Positions 52,265 through 62,860 of a DNA stretch of 64,000 nucleotides are shown here, in pieces. This DNA comes from Pseudomonas sp. ML2-2023-3 (GTDB taxonomy: Bacteria > Pseudomonadota > Gammaproteobacteria > Pseudomonadales > Pseudomonadaceae): positions 2,266,501 through 2,330,500 of the forward strand of contig NZ_CP146343.1 in NCBI RefSeq assembly GCF_037055275.1. The letters are read 5' to 3'. The first letter of the stretch is position 1. Every line of letters starts with the position of its first letter. The notes beneath the pieces were generated by a model. That model was not told the DNA's origin. It ran no database searches and saw nothing but the letters and a program-made list of their open reading frames with translations. A program made the position numbers and the translations under genes.

Positions 52265-53542
52265 TCAGAATCTATCCAGGCGGTAGGGCTCCAGTGCCGG
52301 TAAATCACGGGAGCTACCGGGCAATGCCAACTGCGTAATCATTTCTGCAGTCACCGCTGCCTGGGTCAGGCCCAGATGCTGATGACCGAAAGCAAGCAGC
52401 ACCTTGCCGTCGCACACGGTGTCGATGATCGGCAACGAGTCTGGCAGCGACGGCCGAAAGCCCATCCAGGGCGTGGCGGCTTCTGCGCTCAAGTCCCGAC
52501 GGAACAACCCTTTGCTCAGTCGATGCAGCTGCCAGGCGCGCTCCATGCTCGGTGGGGCCTGCAACCCTGCGAACTCAACCGTACCCGCCAGCCTCAGACC
52601 GTCAGTCATCGGGGTCATGATGAACTTGCGCTCCAGCGAGGTGACGGCAAAAGGCAGCCGGTCATGTTCGTGGGGCAGCATCAGGTGATAGCCGCGCTCG
52701 GTATCCAGAGGGACCTTTTTGCCGGTCAGCTCGGCAGTGAGTTTCGCCGAGTGGGCGCCGCAGGCGATCACCACTCGCCGGGCCGTCACCCGGCCCTGAG
52801 GGGTGACCAGGTTCACGCCGGCCTCGCTCAGTTGCCCGCCCGTGACCGGTTGCTTGAGGAACTGCACACCGCAGGTTTTGGCGGCGTTCACCAGTTCGCA
52901 GACCACGCGATAGGGGTCGATAAAATGCCCGGTAGCCGGAAAAAACAACCCGCCCTGAATCTGCTCGCTGAGTTGCGGTGCGGTCTCGTGGACCGCCCTG
53001 GCCTGCCAGAACTCGACCGGTACCTGTTGCTGACGCATGCGCGCCTGAAGTGCTTCGAGCGCCGGGCGCGATTCAGGTCGCTCGTAGACCAGCAACGAGC
53101 CGTCCTCCCTCATCAGGCCGGGGCAGTCAATGCCGTCGAGCAGCCGGTGCCAGGCCTGCAGGCTGCTCTCGTTGAGGGCGCGGATACCGGCGACGGTGCG
53201 CTGGAATGGCGCCGGGCGCAGGTTCAGCAGCAGGCGGGTAAACCAGGGCAGGGCGCGGGGCATGTATTTCCAGTCCAGGCGCAGGGGGCCCATCGGGTCC
53301 ATGAGCATGGCGGGCAAGCGCTTGAGAATGGACAGGTCGGCAATCGGGAATACCTGTTCGGTTGCCAGGTGCCCGGCATTGCCGAACGAAGCACCCTGGC
53401 CCGGTTCCTGTTGGTCGATGACCACCACCCGCAGGCCCTGGCGCGCCAGCTGCAGGGCGCAGGCGACGCCGATAATGCCAGCCCCGACCACTGCGATGTC
53501 AGGGGTCGGGTGCGCGCTGTTCGAGCTGAAATGATCAGGCAT
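52265..53542 (-). CDS. FAD-dependent D-hydroxyproline dehydrogenase
   Basis: 425 residues of the DadA/glycine-oxidase-like family. The FAD-binding GxGxxG is [20 protein letters not shown], followed by [19 protein letters not shown]; later segments include [20 protein letters not shown] and [18 protein letters not shown]. In the hydroxyproline cluster this enzyme oxidises cis-4-hydroxy-D-proline to pyrroline-4-hydroxy-2-carboxylate. P. putida-type clusters use a single FAD protein like this one, while P. aeruginosa uses a three-subunit enzyme (established knowledge recalled). Its ATG lies 8 bp inside the preceding dehydrogenase gene, so the two are coupled. It is the last gene of the operon. 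Confidence 0.88.
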   Translation of the reverse strand: MPDHFSSNSAHPTPDIAVVGAGIIGVACALQLARQGLRVVVIDQQEPGQGASFGNAGHLATEQVFPIADLSILKRLPAMLMDPMGPLRLDWKYMPRALPWFTRLLLNLRPAPFQRTVAGIRALNESSLQAWHRLLDGIDCPGLMREDGSLLVYERPESRPALEALQARMRQQQVPVEFWQARAVHETAPQLSEQIQGGLFFPATGHFIDPYRVVCELVNAAKTCGVQFLKQPVTGGQLSEAGVNLVTPQGRVTARRVVIACGAHSAKLTAELTGKKVPLDTERGYHLMLPHEHDRLPFAVTSLERKFIMTPMTDGLRLAGTVEFAGLQAPPSMERAWQLHRLSKGLFRRDLSAEAATPWMGFRPSLPDSLPIIDTVCDGKVLLAFGHQHLGLTQAAVTAEMITQLALPGSSRDLPALEPYRLDRF

Positions 53543-55124
53543 TGGGTTGGGCTTCTCTGTGGCCATCGAGCAGGCGACGCAGTTGCAGAGGATTGTCATG
53601 CTTGAGTGCGCTGGGCAACAAGCTGTCCGGGAAGTCCTGATAGCAGACCGGGCGCAGGAAACGCAGGATAGCCGCAGTGCCGACCGACGTGGTACGGGTG
53701 TCCGAGGTGGCCGGGAAAGGACCGCCGTGGACCATCGCGTCGCACACCTCAACCCCGGTAGGCCAGCCGTTGACCAGGAGGCGTCCGGCTTTGCGTTCCA
53801 GAATGGGCAGCAAGGCCCTGGCACTTTCCAGGTCTGCGTCATCCAGTTGCAGGGTGATGGTCAACTGACCTTCCAGATGCTCGAAGACCTGGCGGATTTC
53901 TTCATCATCGGCGCATTGCACGACCAGCGACGCGGCCCCGAATACCTCGACCTGCAACGCCGGATCGGCGATAAAGTCCCGGGCCCGGGTGACGAACAGG
54001 TGGGCCTGGCATTGGTTGGGTGTATCGCCTTTCAAGCCTGCTGCGGCTTCTTGCGCGCTGCTCAGTTCGTGCAGCGAGCCGACGCCAGCTTCATACGCCT
54101 GGAAAATCCCGGGGGTGAGCATGGTCTGCGCAGGGCTGCTCTTTACCCGCTCGGCTGCGGCGCTGATGAATAGATCCAGAGCGGGGCCCTGGTGGGCAAT
54201 GACCAGCCCCGGGTTGGTGCAAAACTGGCCAGCCCCTTGGGTCAGGGAGGCCACAAAGCCTTGTGCCAGGGCTTCGCCGCGAGCCTGTAGCGCGCCAGGG
54301 AAGAGCACGACGGGATTGATCGAACTCATTTCCGCGTACACCGGGATGGGTTCGGGGCGCGCCTGTGCCGCCTTGCACAAGGCCAGGCCACCGCTGCGAG
54401 AGCCGGTAAAGCCGACGGCCTTGATGCGGGGATCGTTGACCAGGGCGATGCCCACCTCGCGACCGGAGCCGAACAGCAGCGAAAACACACCGGCATGCAG
54501 GCCCGATTTTTTCACCGCCCGTGCAACCGCATGGCCAACCAGTTCGCTGGTGCCGGGGTGAGCGCTATGGGCCTTGACCACCACCGGACAGCCAGCGGCC
54601 AGGGCCGATGCCGTGTCGCCACCTGCGACGGAGAAGGCCAGCGGGAAGTTGCTGGCACCGAACACCGCCACCGGCCCGAGGGGCACCTGGCGTTGACGCA
54701 GGTCTGAACGGGGCAGGGGCTGACGCTCTGGCAAGGCACTGTCTACCCGGACATCGAGCCATTCACCGGCGCGCACGGTGCGGGCAAATGTGCGCAGCTG
54801 CTGGCAGGTCCGGCCACGCTCACCGACGATGCGCGGGCGCGGCAAGCCTGACTCGCTCACGGCACGGTCGATCAACTCATCGCCCAGGGCTTCGATTTCA
54901 TCGGCAATGGTTTCGAGGAACGTGGCGCGAGTCGCCAGGGGTGTTTCACGAAAGCTGTCAAAAGCTTCCCAGGCCAAGGCGCACGCCAGCTCGACATGTT
55001 CGCCGGTACCGCCGGGGTAGGCCGGATCGAGCGCAGTGCCGGTGGCGGGGTTGATCGCGCGGATGGCTTCGCGGCTACCGGTGATGGCTTGCTGACCGAT
55101 CAGCATGTTGCCTGTCAGAGTCAT
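53535..55124 (-). CDS. 2-oxoglutarate semialdehyde (2,5-dioxovalerate) dehydrogenase
   Basis: 529 residues of the aldehyde dehydrogenase superfamily, the length of the alpha-ketoglutarate-semialdehyde dehydrogenase branch. Visible are [20 protein letters not shown], the lysine region [18 protein letters not shown]-binding GFTGSRSGG, the general-base Glu in [11 protein letters not shown] and the catalytic Cys in [12 protein letters not shown]. It oxidises 2-oxoglutarate semialdehyde to 2-oxoglutarate, the last step of hydroxyproline breakdown. AGGAACACG precedes ATG 55124. It overlaps the FAD dehydrogenase gene by 8 bp. Confidence 0.92.
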   Translation of the reverse strand: MTLTGNMLIGQQAITGSREAIRAINPATGTALDPAYPGGTGEHVELACALAWEAFDSFRETPLATRATFLETIADEIEALGDELIDRAVSESGLPRPRIVGERGRTCQQLRTFARTVRAGEWLDVRVDSALPERQPLPRSDLRQRQVPLGPVAVFGASNFPLAFSVAGGDTASALAAGCPVVVKAHSAHPGTSELVGHAVARAVKKSGLHAGVFSLLFGSGREVGIALVNDPRIKAVGFTGSRSGGLALCKAAQARPEPIPVYAEMSSINPVVLFPGALQARGEALAQGFVASLTQGAGQFCTNPGLVIAHQGPALDLFISAAAERVKSSPAQTMLTPGIFQAYEAGVGSLHELSSAQEAAAGLKGDTPNQCQAHLFVTRARDFIADPALQVEVFGAASLVVQCADDEEIRQVFEHLEGQLTITLQLDDADLESARALLPILERKAGRLLVNGWPTGVEVCDAMVHGGPFPATSDTRTTSVGTAAILRFLRPVCYQDFPDSLLPSALKHDNPLQLRRLLDGHREAQPNA

Positions 55125-55162
55125 GACGTGTTCCTGGGGAAATGGGTTGGGGCGCGAGCAAG

Positions 55163-55185
55163 GCGGCGCACCTGATGTGCGCCGC
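55163..55185 (-). repeat. intercistronic hairpin, perfect 9-bp stem
   Basis: GCGGCGCAC, loop of five, GTGCGCCGC. It lies in the 84-bp gap between the deaminase and semialdehyde dehydrogenase genes of one operon; no T run follows, so it is more likely an mRNA stability or processing element than a terminator. Confidence 0.6.
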
Positions 55186-55208
55186 GGGCTTGAGGGTGCA
55201 GCGAAGCC

Positions 55209-56156
55209 TTAGGCGACGCTCTGTTCTGCTGACCAGTTTTTGTACCACTGGCGGAACAGGGTGTACTGGTTCTCGGCGTAATGGCGCTGGGCATCGCTGA
55301 GCGCGTCGGTTTCGTTGAAGTGCAGGGTGTATTCGGTGTCGCCATTGAGCACCATCAGGTGCTTGTAGTAGAGCACCAGGTCGGTGCCTTCATCGAATGA
55401 CGAGAGCACGCCAAGGGCGGCTTCCAGCTCGCGGGCCAGACGGCGGGCCTTGGGATCGCCGGTGGCGGCCTGCTTGCTCAGGGCTACCAGTTGCAGCACT
55501 TCCCGTGGCAGGGCGTTGCCGATACCGGTGATGGCGCCGGTGGCGTTGCAGTTGACGAAACCGTGGACCACTTGGGTATCGACACCGACCATCAGGGTCA
55601 CGTCATCGTCCTTGGAGGTGATGTTTTCGGCGGCGTAACGCATGTCGGCAGCACCGCCGAACTCTTTGAAGCCGATCAGGTTCGGGTATTCGCGGCGCAG
55701 TTCAAAGAACAGGTCGGCGCGGGTGGCGAAGCCATAATAAGGGCTGTTGTAGATCACCGCCGGCAGCTCTGGAGCCGCCTGCAGGATGGCGGCGAAATGG
55801 GCTTTTTGTGCGGCAGGTGAGGCTGCGCGGGACAGCAGTCGCGGAATCACCATCAGGCCCTTGGCACCGACCTTGGCTGCGTGCGCTGCGTGGGACACGG
55901 CTTCGCGACTGTTTACGGCGCCGGTGCCGACGATGGTCGGGATGCCCGCAGCCACCAGTCGTGCCACACCTTCCTGACGTTCGGCTTCGGTCAGCAGTGG
56001 CCAGTCACCCATTGAGCCGCAGTAGACGACTGCGCTCATGCCGATGTCGATCAGTTCGCGGCCTTTAGCGACCAGGGCGTCGAAATCCGGCTTGCGCTGG
56101 GCGGTGCAAGGGGTCATCAGTGCAGGCATGCAGCCGGTGAAAATGTTGTCGCTCAT
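55209..56156 (-). CDS. lhpC: 1-pyrroline-4-hydroxy-2-carboxylate deaminase (DHDPS family)
   Basis: 315 residues of the dihydrodipicolinate-synthase/N-acetylneuraminate-lyase superfamily. The Schiff-base Lys is in PNLIGFKEFGG; other family segments are TGCMPALMTPC, VVYCGSMGDWPLLTEAER, PTIVGTGAVNSREAV and AVIYNSPYYG (catalytic Tyr). Within a hydroxyproline operon this enzyme deaminates and dehydrates pyrroline-4-hydroxy-2-carboxylate to 2-oxoglutarate semialdehyde. It lies 49 bp downstream of the epimerase gene. Confidence 0.9.
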   Translation of the reverse strand: MSDNIFTGCMPALMTPCTAQRKPDFDALVAKGRELIDIGMSAVVYCGSMGDWPLLTEAERQEGVARLVAAGIPTIVGTGAVNSREAVSHAAHAAKVGAKGLMVIPRLLSRAASPAAQKAHFAAILQAAPELPAVIYNSPYYGFATRADLFFELRREYPNLIGFKEFGGAADMRYAAENITSKDDDVTLMVGVDTQVVHGFVNCNATGAITGIGNALPREVLQLVALSKQAATGDPKARRLARELEAALGVLSSFDEGTDLVLYYKHLMVLNGDTEYTLHFNETDALSDAQRHYAENQYTLFRQWYKNWSAEQSVA

Positions 56157-56205
56157 TGTTGTAACTCCTGGAGTCGTTTATTCGGACGGGTGTGGAACCG
56201 GGGGC

Positions 56206-57132
56206 TTAAATGCCCCACGCGAAAGGATCTTTTTCGTCAATCAGCAGCGTGCTGTCGGCGGTCATGAAGGCCTGGCCGGTAATGAACGGGCGGATACGTT
56301 CGCCTTCCCACTGGTAGCTGCCGACGAACTGGCTGGCGGTAATGCTCGCTTGCACCCAGGGCTGGCCTGGAGCCAGTTTTCCATCGGCCGCCAGGCATGC
56401 CAGCTTGGCGCTGGTGCCCGTGCCGCATGGGGAGCGGTCATAGGCCTTGCCCGGGCACATGACGAAGTTGCGGCTGTCTGCCTGGTCGTCGTCGGCAAAC
56501 AGTTCGATGTGGTCGATCAGGGCGCCGTCTTCGCCGTGGATACCCTGGGCCTCCAGGGCTTTGAGCATCGCCCAGGTGTACTCGGTCAGGGCTTCGACGT
56601 TGTCCAGTTGCAGGGCATGGCCATGATCGGAAACCAGGAAAAACCAGTTGCCGCCCCAGGCGATATCGCCGAACACCTGACCGTGCCCCGGTACTTCAAC
56701 GGCCACCTGCTTGCGGTAGCGGTAAGCGGGCACATTGCCCACGGTCACGCTGCCATCCTCGTGCAGGGTGGCGCTGACCGGGCCGACCGGGGTGTCGATT
56801 TTGTGCACGCCGGTCTCGATCAGGCCCAGGTGGTGCAGCGAGGCAACCAGGCCGATGGTGCCGTGCCCGCACATGCCCAGGTAGCCGGCATTGTTGAAGA
56901 AGATGACGCCGCAGGTGGCATCTGGCGAAACCGGTTCGCAATACAGCGCGCCGACCAGTACATCATTGCCGCGAGGCTCCAGCAGGCAGGCCCGGCGCCA
57001 CTGGTCATGCTGGTCGCGCAAGGAATCGCGCTTCTCGACCATGGTATGACCGTACAGTTGTGGAAAACCTTTGATCACCAGGCGGGTGGGTTCGCCGCCG
57101 GTGTGTGAGTCAATGATATGTACCTGCTTCAT
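56206..57132 (-). CDS. lhpA: 4-hydroxyproline 2-epimerase
   Basis: 308 residues of the proline-racemase family. Both catalytic cysteines are present: [13 protein letters not shown] (first Cys) and [14 protein letters not shown] (second Cys), which marks an epimerase rather than the Thr-containing hydroxyproline dehydratases. The N-terminus [19 protein letters not shown] is the family start, so ATG 57132 is preferred over ATG 57144. It converts trans-4-hydroxy-L-proline to cis-4-hydroxy-D-proline, the first pathway step, and heads the four-gene operon. The order matches the P. putida cluster as I remember it. Confidence 0.95.
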   Translation of the reverse strand: MKQVHIIDSHTGGEPTRLVIKGFPQLYGHTMVEKRDSLRDQHDQWRRACLLEPRGNDVLVGALYCEPVSPDATCGVIFFNNAGYLGMCGHGTIGLVASLHHLGLIETGVHKIDTPVGPVSATLHEDGSVTVGNVPAYRYRKQVAVEVPGHGQVFGDIAWGGNWFFLVSDHGHALQLDNVEALTEYTWAMLKALEAQGIHGEDGALIDHIELFADDDQADSRNFVMCPGKAYDRSPCGTGTSAKLACLAADGKLAPGQPWVQASITASQFVGSYQWEGERIRPFITGQAFMTADSTLLIDEKDPFAWGI

Positions 57133-57298
57133 AAACCTATCCATTAGAAGAGAGCAGCGGCCGGGAGGTATGCAATGTCTTTAGATTGAAGGCCTGAAGA
57201 GGTTTGCGATTGATCTTTTCGGTTGATGCCGATGACGAAATCGGCACAATGGCCCAAGGCTGGTTTCGCACAGGTTGTGCAGTTTTGGAGTGAGATTC

Positions 57299-58072
57299 AT
57301 GACGCAGAATGCTTTTGCAGCCCTGTGCCAGGGGAGCGACCTGAGTCGTCCCGAGACCCTTGAACAGTTGCTGTCAGGCGTGGCGCTTTTGCTGCCGATG
57401 CTGGATGTGATTCCCAATGCCGCGATCTTTATCAAGGACATTCAGGCGCGCTACGTCTTGGCCAACCGCACGCTGGTGCAGCGTTGCGGCTTGAAGCAGT
57501 TGCAACCCCTGCTGGGCAAAACCAGCGCCGAGGTATTTCCTGAGCAATTGGGGCCTGGCTATACCGAACAGGATCGACGCGTGCTGGAGCAGGGGCTGGT
57601 GCTGGAAGATCAGCTGGAACTGCATTTGTACGGGAGCCGGGAGCCGGGCTGGTGCCTGACGCACAAGCGCCCCCTGTACAACCGGGACGGTGCAATCATC
57701 GGGCTGGCCGGGATTTCGGTTGACCTGCAGTCGGCCAGTGACACTCACCCGGCCTATCAGCGGCTGGCGGCGGTAGACGAGCACATCCGCCTGCATTTCA
57801 ACCGTCGCGTGACCCTGGGCGAGTTGACGCGCATTGCCGGGATTTCAGTGGCGCAACTGGAGCGGTACTGCAAGCGGGTGTTCCACCTTACGCCGCGGCA
57901 GATGATTCAGAAGGTTCGTCTGGAGCATGCTCATCGGCTGTTGCTGACCGATATCCCCATCACTGAAGTTGCCCTGCAGTGCGGCTACACCGACCACAGC
58001 GCGTTCACCCGACAGTTCAAGGCATTGACCGGCTTCACCCCGCGTCAGTACCGACAGGCCACGGCCCCCTGA
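57299..58072 (+). CDS. PAS-AraC transcriptional regulator of the hydroxyproline operon
   Basis: 257 residues. A PAS domain (~28-140; AIFIKDIQARYVLANRTLVQ, EQDRRVLEQGLVLEDQLELH, GIIGLAGISVDL-like end) is followed by an AraC HTH domain (~160-255; TLGELTRIAGISVAQLERYC and TEVALQCGYTDHSAFTRQFKALTGFTPRQYR). It is divergent from the epimerase gene across a 166-bp gap, the position of the activator in known hydroxyproline clusters. The PAS domain may sense hydroxyproline or a pathway intermediate. ATG 57299 has a GGAGTG site. Confidence 0.9.
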   Translation: MTQNAFAALCQGSDLSRPETLEQLLSGVALLLPMLDVIPNAAIFIKDIQARYVLANRTLVQRCGLKQLQPLLGKTSAEVFPEQLGPGYTEQDRRVLEQGLVLEDQLELHLYGSREPGWCLTHKRPLYNRDGAIIGLAGISVDLQSASDTHPAYQRLAAVDEHIRLHFNRRVTLGELTRIAGISVAQLERYCKRVFHLTPRQMIQKVRLEHAHRLLLTDIPITEVALQCGYTDHSAFTRQFKALTGFTPRQYRQATAP

Positions 58073-58075
58073 GCG

Positions 58076-58573
58076 CTACGGGTAGTCAATCGCGACGATG
58101 TACACCCACTGCTCCCCGGTGGGTGTCTGTACCTGGACTTCGGCATCCAGCGCTTTGCCGATCAGCGCCCGGGCAAGTGGGGAGTCGATGCTGATCAGAC
58201 CTTGCTTGAGGTCAAGCTCATCGGGCCCGACGATGCGGTAGCGCGACTGTTTGCCGTCTTCATCTTCAATGGTGACCCAGGCGCCGAAATAAACCTTGTT
58301 CGGATCGCTGGGTTTTTCGCTGACCACCTTGAGGCTTTCAAGACGTTTGGTCAGGAAGCGCACGCGGCTATCGATTTCGCGCAGCATTTTTTTGCCGTAG
58401 GTGTATTCGGCGTTTTCAGAGCGGTCGCCCTGGGCTGCGGCTTCGCTGACAGACTGCGTCACCTGGGGCCTGCGCACGTGCCACAACTCGTGCAGCTCGG
58501 CGCGCATCCGCGCTTCACCTTCAGGGGTGATCAGCGCGGTGCCGGCAGGGCGGGGAGGGCGATAGCGGCTCAT
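58076..58573 (-). CDS. greB: transcription elongation factor GreB
   Basis: 165 residues. The N-terminal coiled coil with acidic tip is seen in [18 protein letters not shown]...[19 protein letters not shown], and the C-terminal FKBP-like domain in [20 protein letters not shown] and [13 protein letters not shown]. The acidic tip (GDRSENAEY) identifies a functional Gre factor that stimulates RNA cleavage by backtracked RNA polymerase. ATG 58573 preferred over TTG 58579. It is convergent with the AraC gene, 3 bp between stops. Confidence 0.94.
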   Translation of the reverse strand: MSRYRPPRPAGTALITPEGEARMRAELHELWHVRRPQVTQSVSEAAAQGDRSENAEYTYGKKMLREIDSRVRFLTKRLESLKVVSEKPSDPNKVYFGAWVTIEDEDGKQSRYRIVGPDELDLKQGLISIDSPLARALIGKALDAEVQVQTPTGEQWVYIVAIDYP

Positions 58574-58607
58574 GGGCAATCCGTGTGCAGAGGAGGGCGC
58601 GAGTCTA

Positions 58608-61112
58608 TCAGCCCTCGCGCAACACTGTCAGCGGGCTGGCATTGAGCGCTCTGCGCGTCCCAAATACGCCTGCACCCCCCACCATCAAGGCGCCCAGCAC
58701 CGGCAACAGCAGCAGCCACGGGTGCGGAGACCACGGCAGGTCAAAGGCAAAGCGGTAAAGCACCAGGCTGACCAGCTCGGCGCCTAACGCTGCGAGCAAG
58801 CCGCTGGTGGCACCCAGCAGGCCGAACTCGATGCGCCTGGCCTTGATCAGCAACTGCCGCTCGGCGCCCAATGCCCGGAGCAGGGCGCCCTGGCGAATGC
58901 GTTCGTCCAGGGTGGACTGCAAGCCGGAAAACAGCACCGCCATGCCCGCTGCCAACACGAACAGCAGCACGTATTCCACCGCGATGGTCACTTGCGCCAG
59001 GATGCTGCGCAACTGCTCCAGCAGGGCATCGATGGGCAGAATGGTCACGGCCGGAAAGCGGCGCGACAGCTCGATGACTTCCTTGTCGTGCCCCGGTGCC
59101 AGGTAAAAGCTGGTGAGGTAGGTGGCCGGCAAGTCCTGCAAGGTGCCGGGTTGGAAAATCATGAAGAAGTTGGGCTGGAAGTTGTCCCAGTTGATGCTGC
59201 GCAAACTGGTGACCTGTGCTTCACGGTTGACCCCGGCCACGGTGAAGATCAGGCGATCGCCCAATTTCAGCTTCAGGCTTTCGGCGACTTTGGCTTCGAC
59301 CGAGACGCCGGGTACATCGGCGGCTGGCTGTTGGGTCCACCAGGTGCCTGCGGTCAATTCGTTGTCCGCAGGCAGGTTGGCCGCCCATGTCAGGCTCAAA
59401 TCGCGCTGAATGGCCCGGTCACCGCTGGAGTCCTTGCTGACGATGTCTTGCACCGGCTCGCCATTGATACTGATCAAGCGCCCCGGAATAACCGGGTACA
59501 GCGGCGCAGCCTGAGCCTGTAGGGTCATCAGGTGGGCGCCGAATGCGTCCTTGTCGGCGGGCAGGATGTTGAGGGCAAAGTAGTTGGGCGCGTCCTTGGG
59601 CAACTGGTTTTGCCAGGTGTCGAGCAGTTCGCCGCGCAGCAAGGCGATCAGGCCCATCGACAGCAGGATCAGGCCGAAGGCCAGGGCCTGGCCAGCGGCT
59701 GCCAGCGGGTGGCGCAGCAACTGGCCCAGCCCCAGGCGCCAGGGCAGCGAGGCGCGTGCCAGCAGGCGGCGCAGGCTTTGCAGGCCCAGCAGCAGGATGC
59801 CGCCCAGCACCAGCGCGGCAATCACGCCACCCCCCAGCAGGGCGAATGTCAGCACCAGATCGAGGCTCATGCGCCACATGATCAGGCCCAGTGCCAGCAG
59901 CGCCGCACCGTAGACGGTCCAGGTGCTGGCCGGGATCGGCAGCATGTCGCGTCGCAAGACCCGCAGCGGCGGTACGCGACCCAGTGCAGCCAGTGGCGGC
60001 AATGCGAAACCTGCCAGCGCCACCAGCCCGGTGCCCATCCCGGCGATCGCCGGCATCAGGCCGCCGGGCGGCACGTCAGAGGGCAGCAGGTCGTGCAGCA
60101 GGGCGAACAGTCCGAGCTGGGCCAGCCAGCCAAGCACGGCGCCTGCAAGGCTGGCCAGCAGCCCGAGCACGGCCAGTTGCAAGGTGAACAGCCACAGGGT
60201 TTCGCGCCGCGACAGGCCCAGGCAGCGCAGCAGGGCACTGGCATCGAAGCGGCGATTGGCAAAGCGCGTTGCAGACAACGCCACGGCCACGCCCGCCAAC
60301 AGGACCGCCACCAGGCTGGCCATGTTCAAGTAGCGCTCGGCCTTGCCCAGCGCCCCGCCGATTTGTTGATTGCCATCACGGCCGTCCAGCAAGCGCTGGT
60401 TGGGGTCCAGGCCGGGTTTGATTAACCCTCGATAGGATTCAAGGGCTGGCGCTTCACCTCGCCACAGTTCGCGATAGGTGACCCTGCTGCCCGGCTGGAC
60501 GATCCCGGTGGCGGCCAGATCCTCCAGGTTGATCAGCACCCGCGGGGTAAGGCTGTACAGATTGCCGGCGCGGTCAGGCTCGTAAGTCAGTACGCGGGAA
60601 ATGCGTACGGTTTTTGAGCCGACATCGATTTGATCGCCGATGTTGAGATCCAGGGCGGTCAGCAGTCGGGCTTCGGCCCAGGCTTCCCCGGGCCTGGGGC
60701 CACCGCCAGGTTGTTCTTCGGCATAGGGTTGGGGGGCGCTTTTCAGCTCGCCGCGCAACGGGTAGGCATCGTCTGCCGCCTTGATGCTGGACAGCTGAAT
60801 GCCGTTGTCGGTAGCGATCACGCTGGCAAACTCGACCACGCGAGCGTGCTTGAGTCCCAGATCGTTACCGGCCTTGATTTGTTCTTCACGGGCCGGGGAG
60901 CTGCCATCAAGCACCAGGTCGGCGCCCAGGAACTCGGTGGCGCGCAACAGCATCGCGCCATTGAGGCGGGCACCGAAGTAACCGATGGCGGTGCTGGCTG
61001 CGACCGCAACCAGGAGGGCAAAGAACAGCACGCGCAACTCGCCTGCGCGGGCATCGCGCAGCAATTGGCGTACGGCAAGGCTTAGCAGGCGCAACAGCGG
61101 CAGGCGTGCCAT
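58608..61112 (-). CDS. ybbP: ABC transporter permease, YbbP type (FtsX fold)
   Basis: 834 residues with about ten transmembrane helices in two FtsX-like blocks, as in YbbP: an N-terminal helix ([21 protein letters not shown]) and large periplasmic domain, a first block near residues 260-500 ([40 protein letters not shown]), a second periplasmic domain and a final three-helix block ([21 protein letters not shown] to the end). MacB/LolC-like permeases of this class move lipophilic substrates or transmit mechanical force across the envelope. It is coupled to the ATPase gene by an ATGA overlap at 61109-61114. Confidence 0.93.
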   Translation of the reverse strand: MARLPLLRLLSLAVRQLLRDARAGELRVLFFALLVAVAASTAIGYFGARLNGAMLLRATEFLGADLVLDGSSPAREEQIKAGNDLGLKHARVVEFASVIATDNGIQLSSIKAADDAYPLRGELKSAPQPYAEEQPGGGPRPGEAWAEARLLTALDLNIGDQIDVGSKTVRISRVLTYEPDRAGNLYSLTPRVLINLEDLAATGIVQPGSRVTYRELWRGEAPALESYRGLIKPGLDPNQRLLDGRDGNQQIGGALGKAERYLNMASLVAVLLAGVAVALSATRFANRRFDASALLRCLGLSRRETLWLFTLQLAVLGLLASLAGAVLGWLAQLGLFALLHDLLPSDVPPGGLMPAIAGMGTGLVALAGFALPPLAALGRVPPLRVLRRDMLPIPASTWTVYGAALLALGLIMWRMSLDLVLTFALLGGGVIAALVLGGILLLGLQSLRRLLARASLPWRLGLGQLLRHPLAAAGQALAFGLILLSMGLIALLRGELLDTWQNQLPKDAPNYFALNILPADKDAFGAHLMTLQAQAAPLYPVIPGRLISINGEPVQDIVSKDSSGDRAIQRDLSLTWAANLPADNELTAGTWWTQQPAADVPGVSVEAKVAESLKLKLGDRLIFTVAGVNREAQVTSLRSINWDNFQPNFFMIFQPGTLQDLPATYLTSFYLAPGHDKEVIELSRRFPAVTILPIDALLEQLRSILAQVTIAVEYVLLFVLAAGMAVLFSGLQSTLDERIRQGALLRALGAERQLLIKARRIEFGLLGATSGLLAALGAELVSLVLYRFAFDLPWSPHPWLLLLPVLGALMVGGAGVFGTRRALNASPLTVLREG

Positions 61113-61795
61113 CAGGGCTCCAGAGGGCCGACCAGATGGCCAGCTTCAAGTCGGATCAGGCGACGGCAGCGATGGGCCAGGCGTTCGTCGTGGGTCACCA
61201 GCACCAGGGTGGTGCCGCGTTCCTTGTTCAGTTCGAAGAGCAGATCGGTGATGCGCTCGCCGGTGTGACTGTCCAGGTTGCCGGTGGGTTCATCGGCAAA
61301 CAGCACATCCGGGTTGGCCGCAAATGCCCGTGCAATGGCGACCCGCTGTTGTTCACCGCCGGAAAGCTGGCGCGGTGAATGGCTCAGGCGCTGGCCCAGG
61401 CCGACACGTTCCAGCAAATGGCGGGCATGTTCGCGGGCGTCCTTTCGGCCCTCAAGCTCCAGGGGCAGCATGACGTTTTCCAGGGCGTTGAGGCTGTCGA
61501 GCAACTGAAACGACTGGAACACAAAACCCACGTGTTCGGCCCGAACCCGGGCTCGCTGGTCTTCGTCCAGTGTGCTCAGGGCCCGACCGGCCAGAATCAC
61601 TTCACCTTGGCTTGGCAGGTCCAGGCCAGCCAGCAAACCCAGCAAGGTGGACTTGCCCGAGCCGGATGCGCCGACAATCGCCAGACTGTCGCCCTTGCTC
61701 AATTCAAGGTTCAAGGGGTGCAGGATGGTTAACTCGCCTTCCGCGCTGGGAACCACTTTGCTAAGGTTCTGCGCGGTGAGAATACTTTCGCCCAT
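61112..61795 (-). CDS. ybbA: ABC transporter ATP-binding protein, YbbA type
   Basis: 227 residues. Walker [13 protein letters not shown]-loop [11 protein letters not shown], signature [14 protein letters not shown], Walker [14 protein letters not shown] and H-loop [10 protein letters not shown]. This is the LolD/MacB/YbbA group, which powers FtsX-fold permeases. ATG 61795 lies only 10 bp from the divergent tesA start, the conserved ybbA/tesA arrangement of E. coli and pseudomonads. The long open frame upstream on this strand is antisense to tesA and is not coding. Confidence 0.95.
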   Translation of the reverse strand: MGESILTAQNLSKVVPSAEGELTILHPLNLELSKGDSLAIVGASGSGKSTLLGLLAGLDLPSQGEVILAGRALSTLDEDQRARVRAEHVGFVFQSFQLLDSLNALENVMLPLELEGRKDAREHARHLLERVGLGQRLSHSPRQLSGGEQQRVAIARAFAANPDVLFADEPTGNLDSHTGERITDLLFELNKERGTTLVLVTHDERLAHRCRRLIRLEAGHLVGPLEP

Positions 61796-61805
61796 GGAGA
61801 ATCCA

Positions 61806-62411
61806 ATGCGTGTGTGGTTTTTAAGTGCTGCTCTGGCCCTGATGTGCATGGCGCAGACGGCAACGGCGGGAACAATACTGATTGTTGGCGATAGTATCAG
61901 CGCGGCTTTCGGACTGGATACCCGTCTGGGATGGGTGTCTTTGCTCGAACAGCGGCTCAAGGAGCAAGGATACGACGACCAGGTGGTCAACGCTTCGATC
62001 AGCGGTGACACCAGCGCTGGAGGGCTTGCGCGCCTGCCTGCGCTGCTTGCAGAGCATAAACCCGATGTGGTGATTGTCGAATTGGGTGGCAACGATGGGC
62101 TGCGTGGCCAGTTGCCAGCGCAATTGAAACAAAATCTTGCAGGCATGATTGACGCCTCCAGGCAGGCGGGTGCCAAGGTGCTGTTGCTGGGTATGCAGTT
62201 GCCGCCCAATTACGGTGCGCGCTACACCCAGGCTTTTGCCGCCGTGTATGGCGAACTGGCCAAGGAAAAAAACGTCCCGCTGGTGCCGTTTTTCCTTGAG
62301 GGCGTGGGGGGCAAACCCGAGCTGATGCAGGCCGATCGCATCCACCCGGCGGTCGGGGCGCAGGGGCTTTTGCTGGATAATGTGTGGCCGGCGCTAAAAC
62401 CCCTGCTTTGA
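61806..62411 (+). CDS. tesA: arylesterase/acyl-CoA thioesterase I (SGNH hydrolase)
   Basis: 201 residues with a signal peptide (FLSAALALMCMAQTATAG). The SGNH blocks are clear: VGDSISAAFGLD (Ser), the Gly of VNASISGDTSAGG, Asn in VIVELGGNDGLRG and the Asp/His of ADRIHPAVGAQGLL. It is a periplasmic multifunctional esterase/thioesterase/lysophospholipase. GGAGA six bases upstream supports ATG 61806; an in-frame ATG at 61794 overlaps the divergent ybbA start. Confidence 0.95.
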   Translation: MRVWFLSAALALMCMAQTATAGTILIVGDSISAAFGLDTRLGWVSLLEQRLKEQGYDDQVVNASISGDTSAGGLARLPALLAEHKPDVVIVELGGNDGLRGQLPAQLKQNLAGMIDASRQAGAKVLLLGMQLPPNYGARYTQAFAAVYGELAKEKNVPLVPFFLEGVGGKPELMQADRIHPAVGAQGLLLDNVWPALKPLL

Positions 62412-62469
62412 TGCTTTTCTAGTGGCAGTGTTTCGGCTAAGGTGGCGCCCCCCCGATTTGGAGCCCCCG

Positions 62470-62763
62470 ATGTCGCGTCCTGCCTGGTCTTTATATGCCT
62501 ATCAACTGATCGAGCCTGACGAACAGCTCGATCTGTTCGCCTGCCAGGAGGTACGGGTGCATCTGGTGACGCGTCAATTGGAGCTGGGAGGCACCATTGA
62601 CCGTACGTTGTGTGGCTCATTGCTGCCTGCCCAGCCGCGCTGGTCGGATGTCACGCGCAAGGTCTTTCAAGACCACCGGCTATGCCCGCTGTGCCGGGCA
62701 ATTATCGAGTCCCAGCGGCGTGGCACCGAGCCTATCTGGCCAGAGTTACGCTTTGAACTATGA
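62470..62763 (+). CDS. small conserved protein with cysteine motif
   Basis: 97 residues: SRPAWSLYAYQLIEPDEQ, LDLFACQEVRVHLVTRQLEL, then RTLCGSLLPAQPRW and DHRLCPLCRAIIES. Four to five cysteines, including a CxxC, suggest zinc binding. A gene of similar size lies at the same place (between tesA and an L,D-transpeptidase) in P. aeruginosa as I remember it. No export signal; the function is unknown. GGAG precedes ATG 62470. Confidence 0.75.
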   Translation: MSRPAWSLYAYQLIEPDEQLDLFACQEVRVHLVTRQLELGGTIDRTLCGSLLPAQPRWSDVTRKVFQDHRLCPLCRAIIESQRRGTEPIWPELRFEL

Positions 62764-62860
62764 TGTTACCTGTTTGATGCCCTAGCCGGCTCACGCTCCC
62801 CGTGGGCGCGGTGTACACTCCCTTTTTTGTCCCCCGTTGATTATGCGAAGGATGTTCCGG

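Noticed and set aside
53543..53842. A longer start for the FAD dehydrogenase (frame open to 53842)
   Set aside because: The extra residues overlap the aldehyde dehydrogenase coding sequence and are unlike the family; the FAD-binding start follows soon after ATG 53542.
61796..62209. An N-terminal extension of the YbbA-like ATPase
   Set aside because: It would run antisense through tesA; the family starts a few residues before the first beta strand at ATG 61795.
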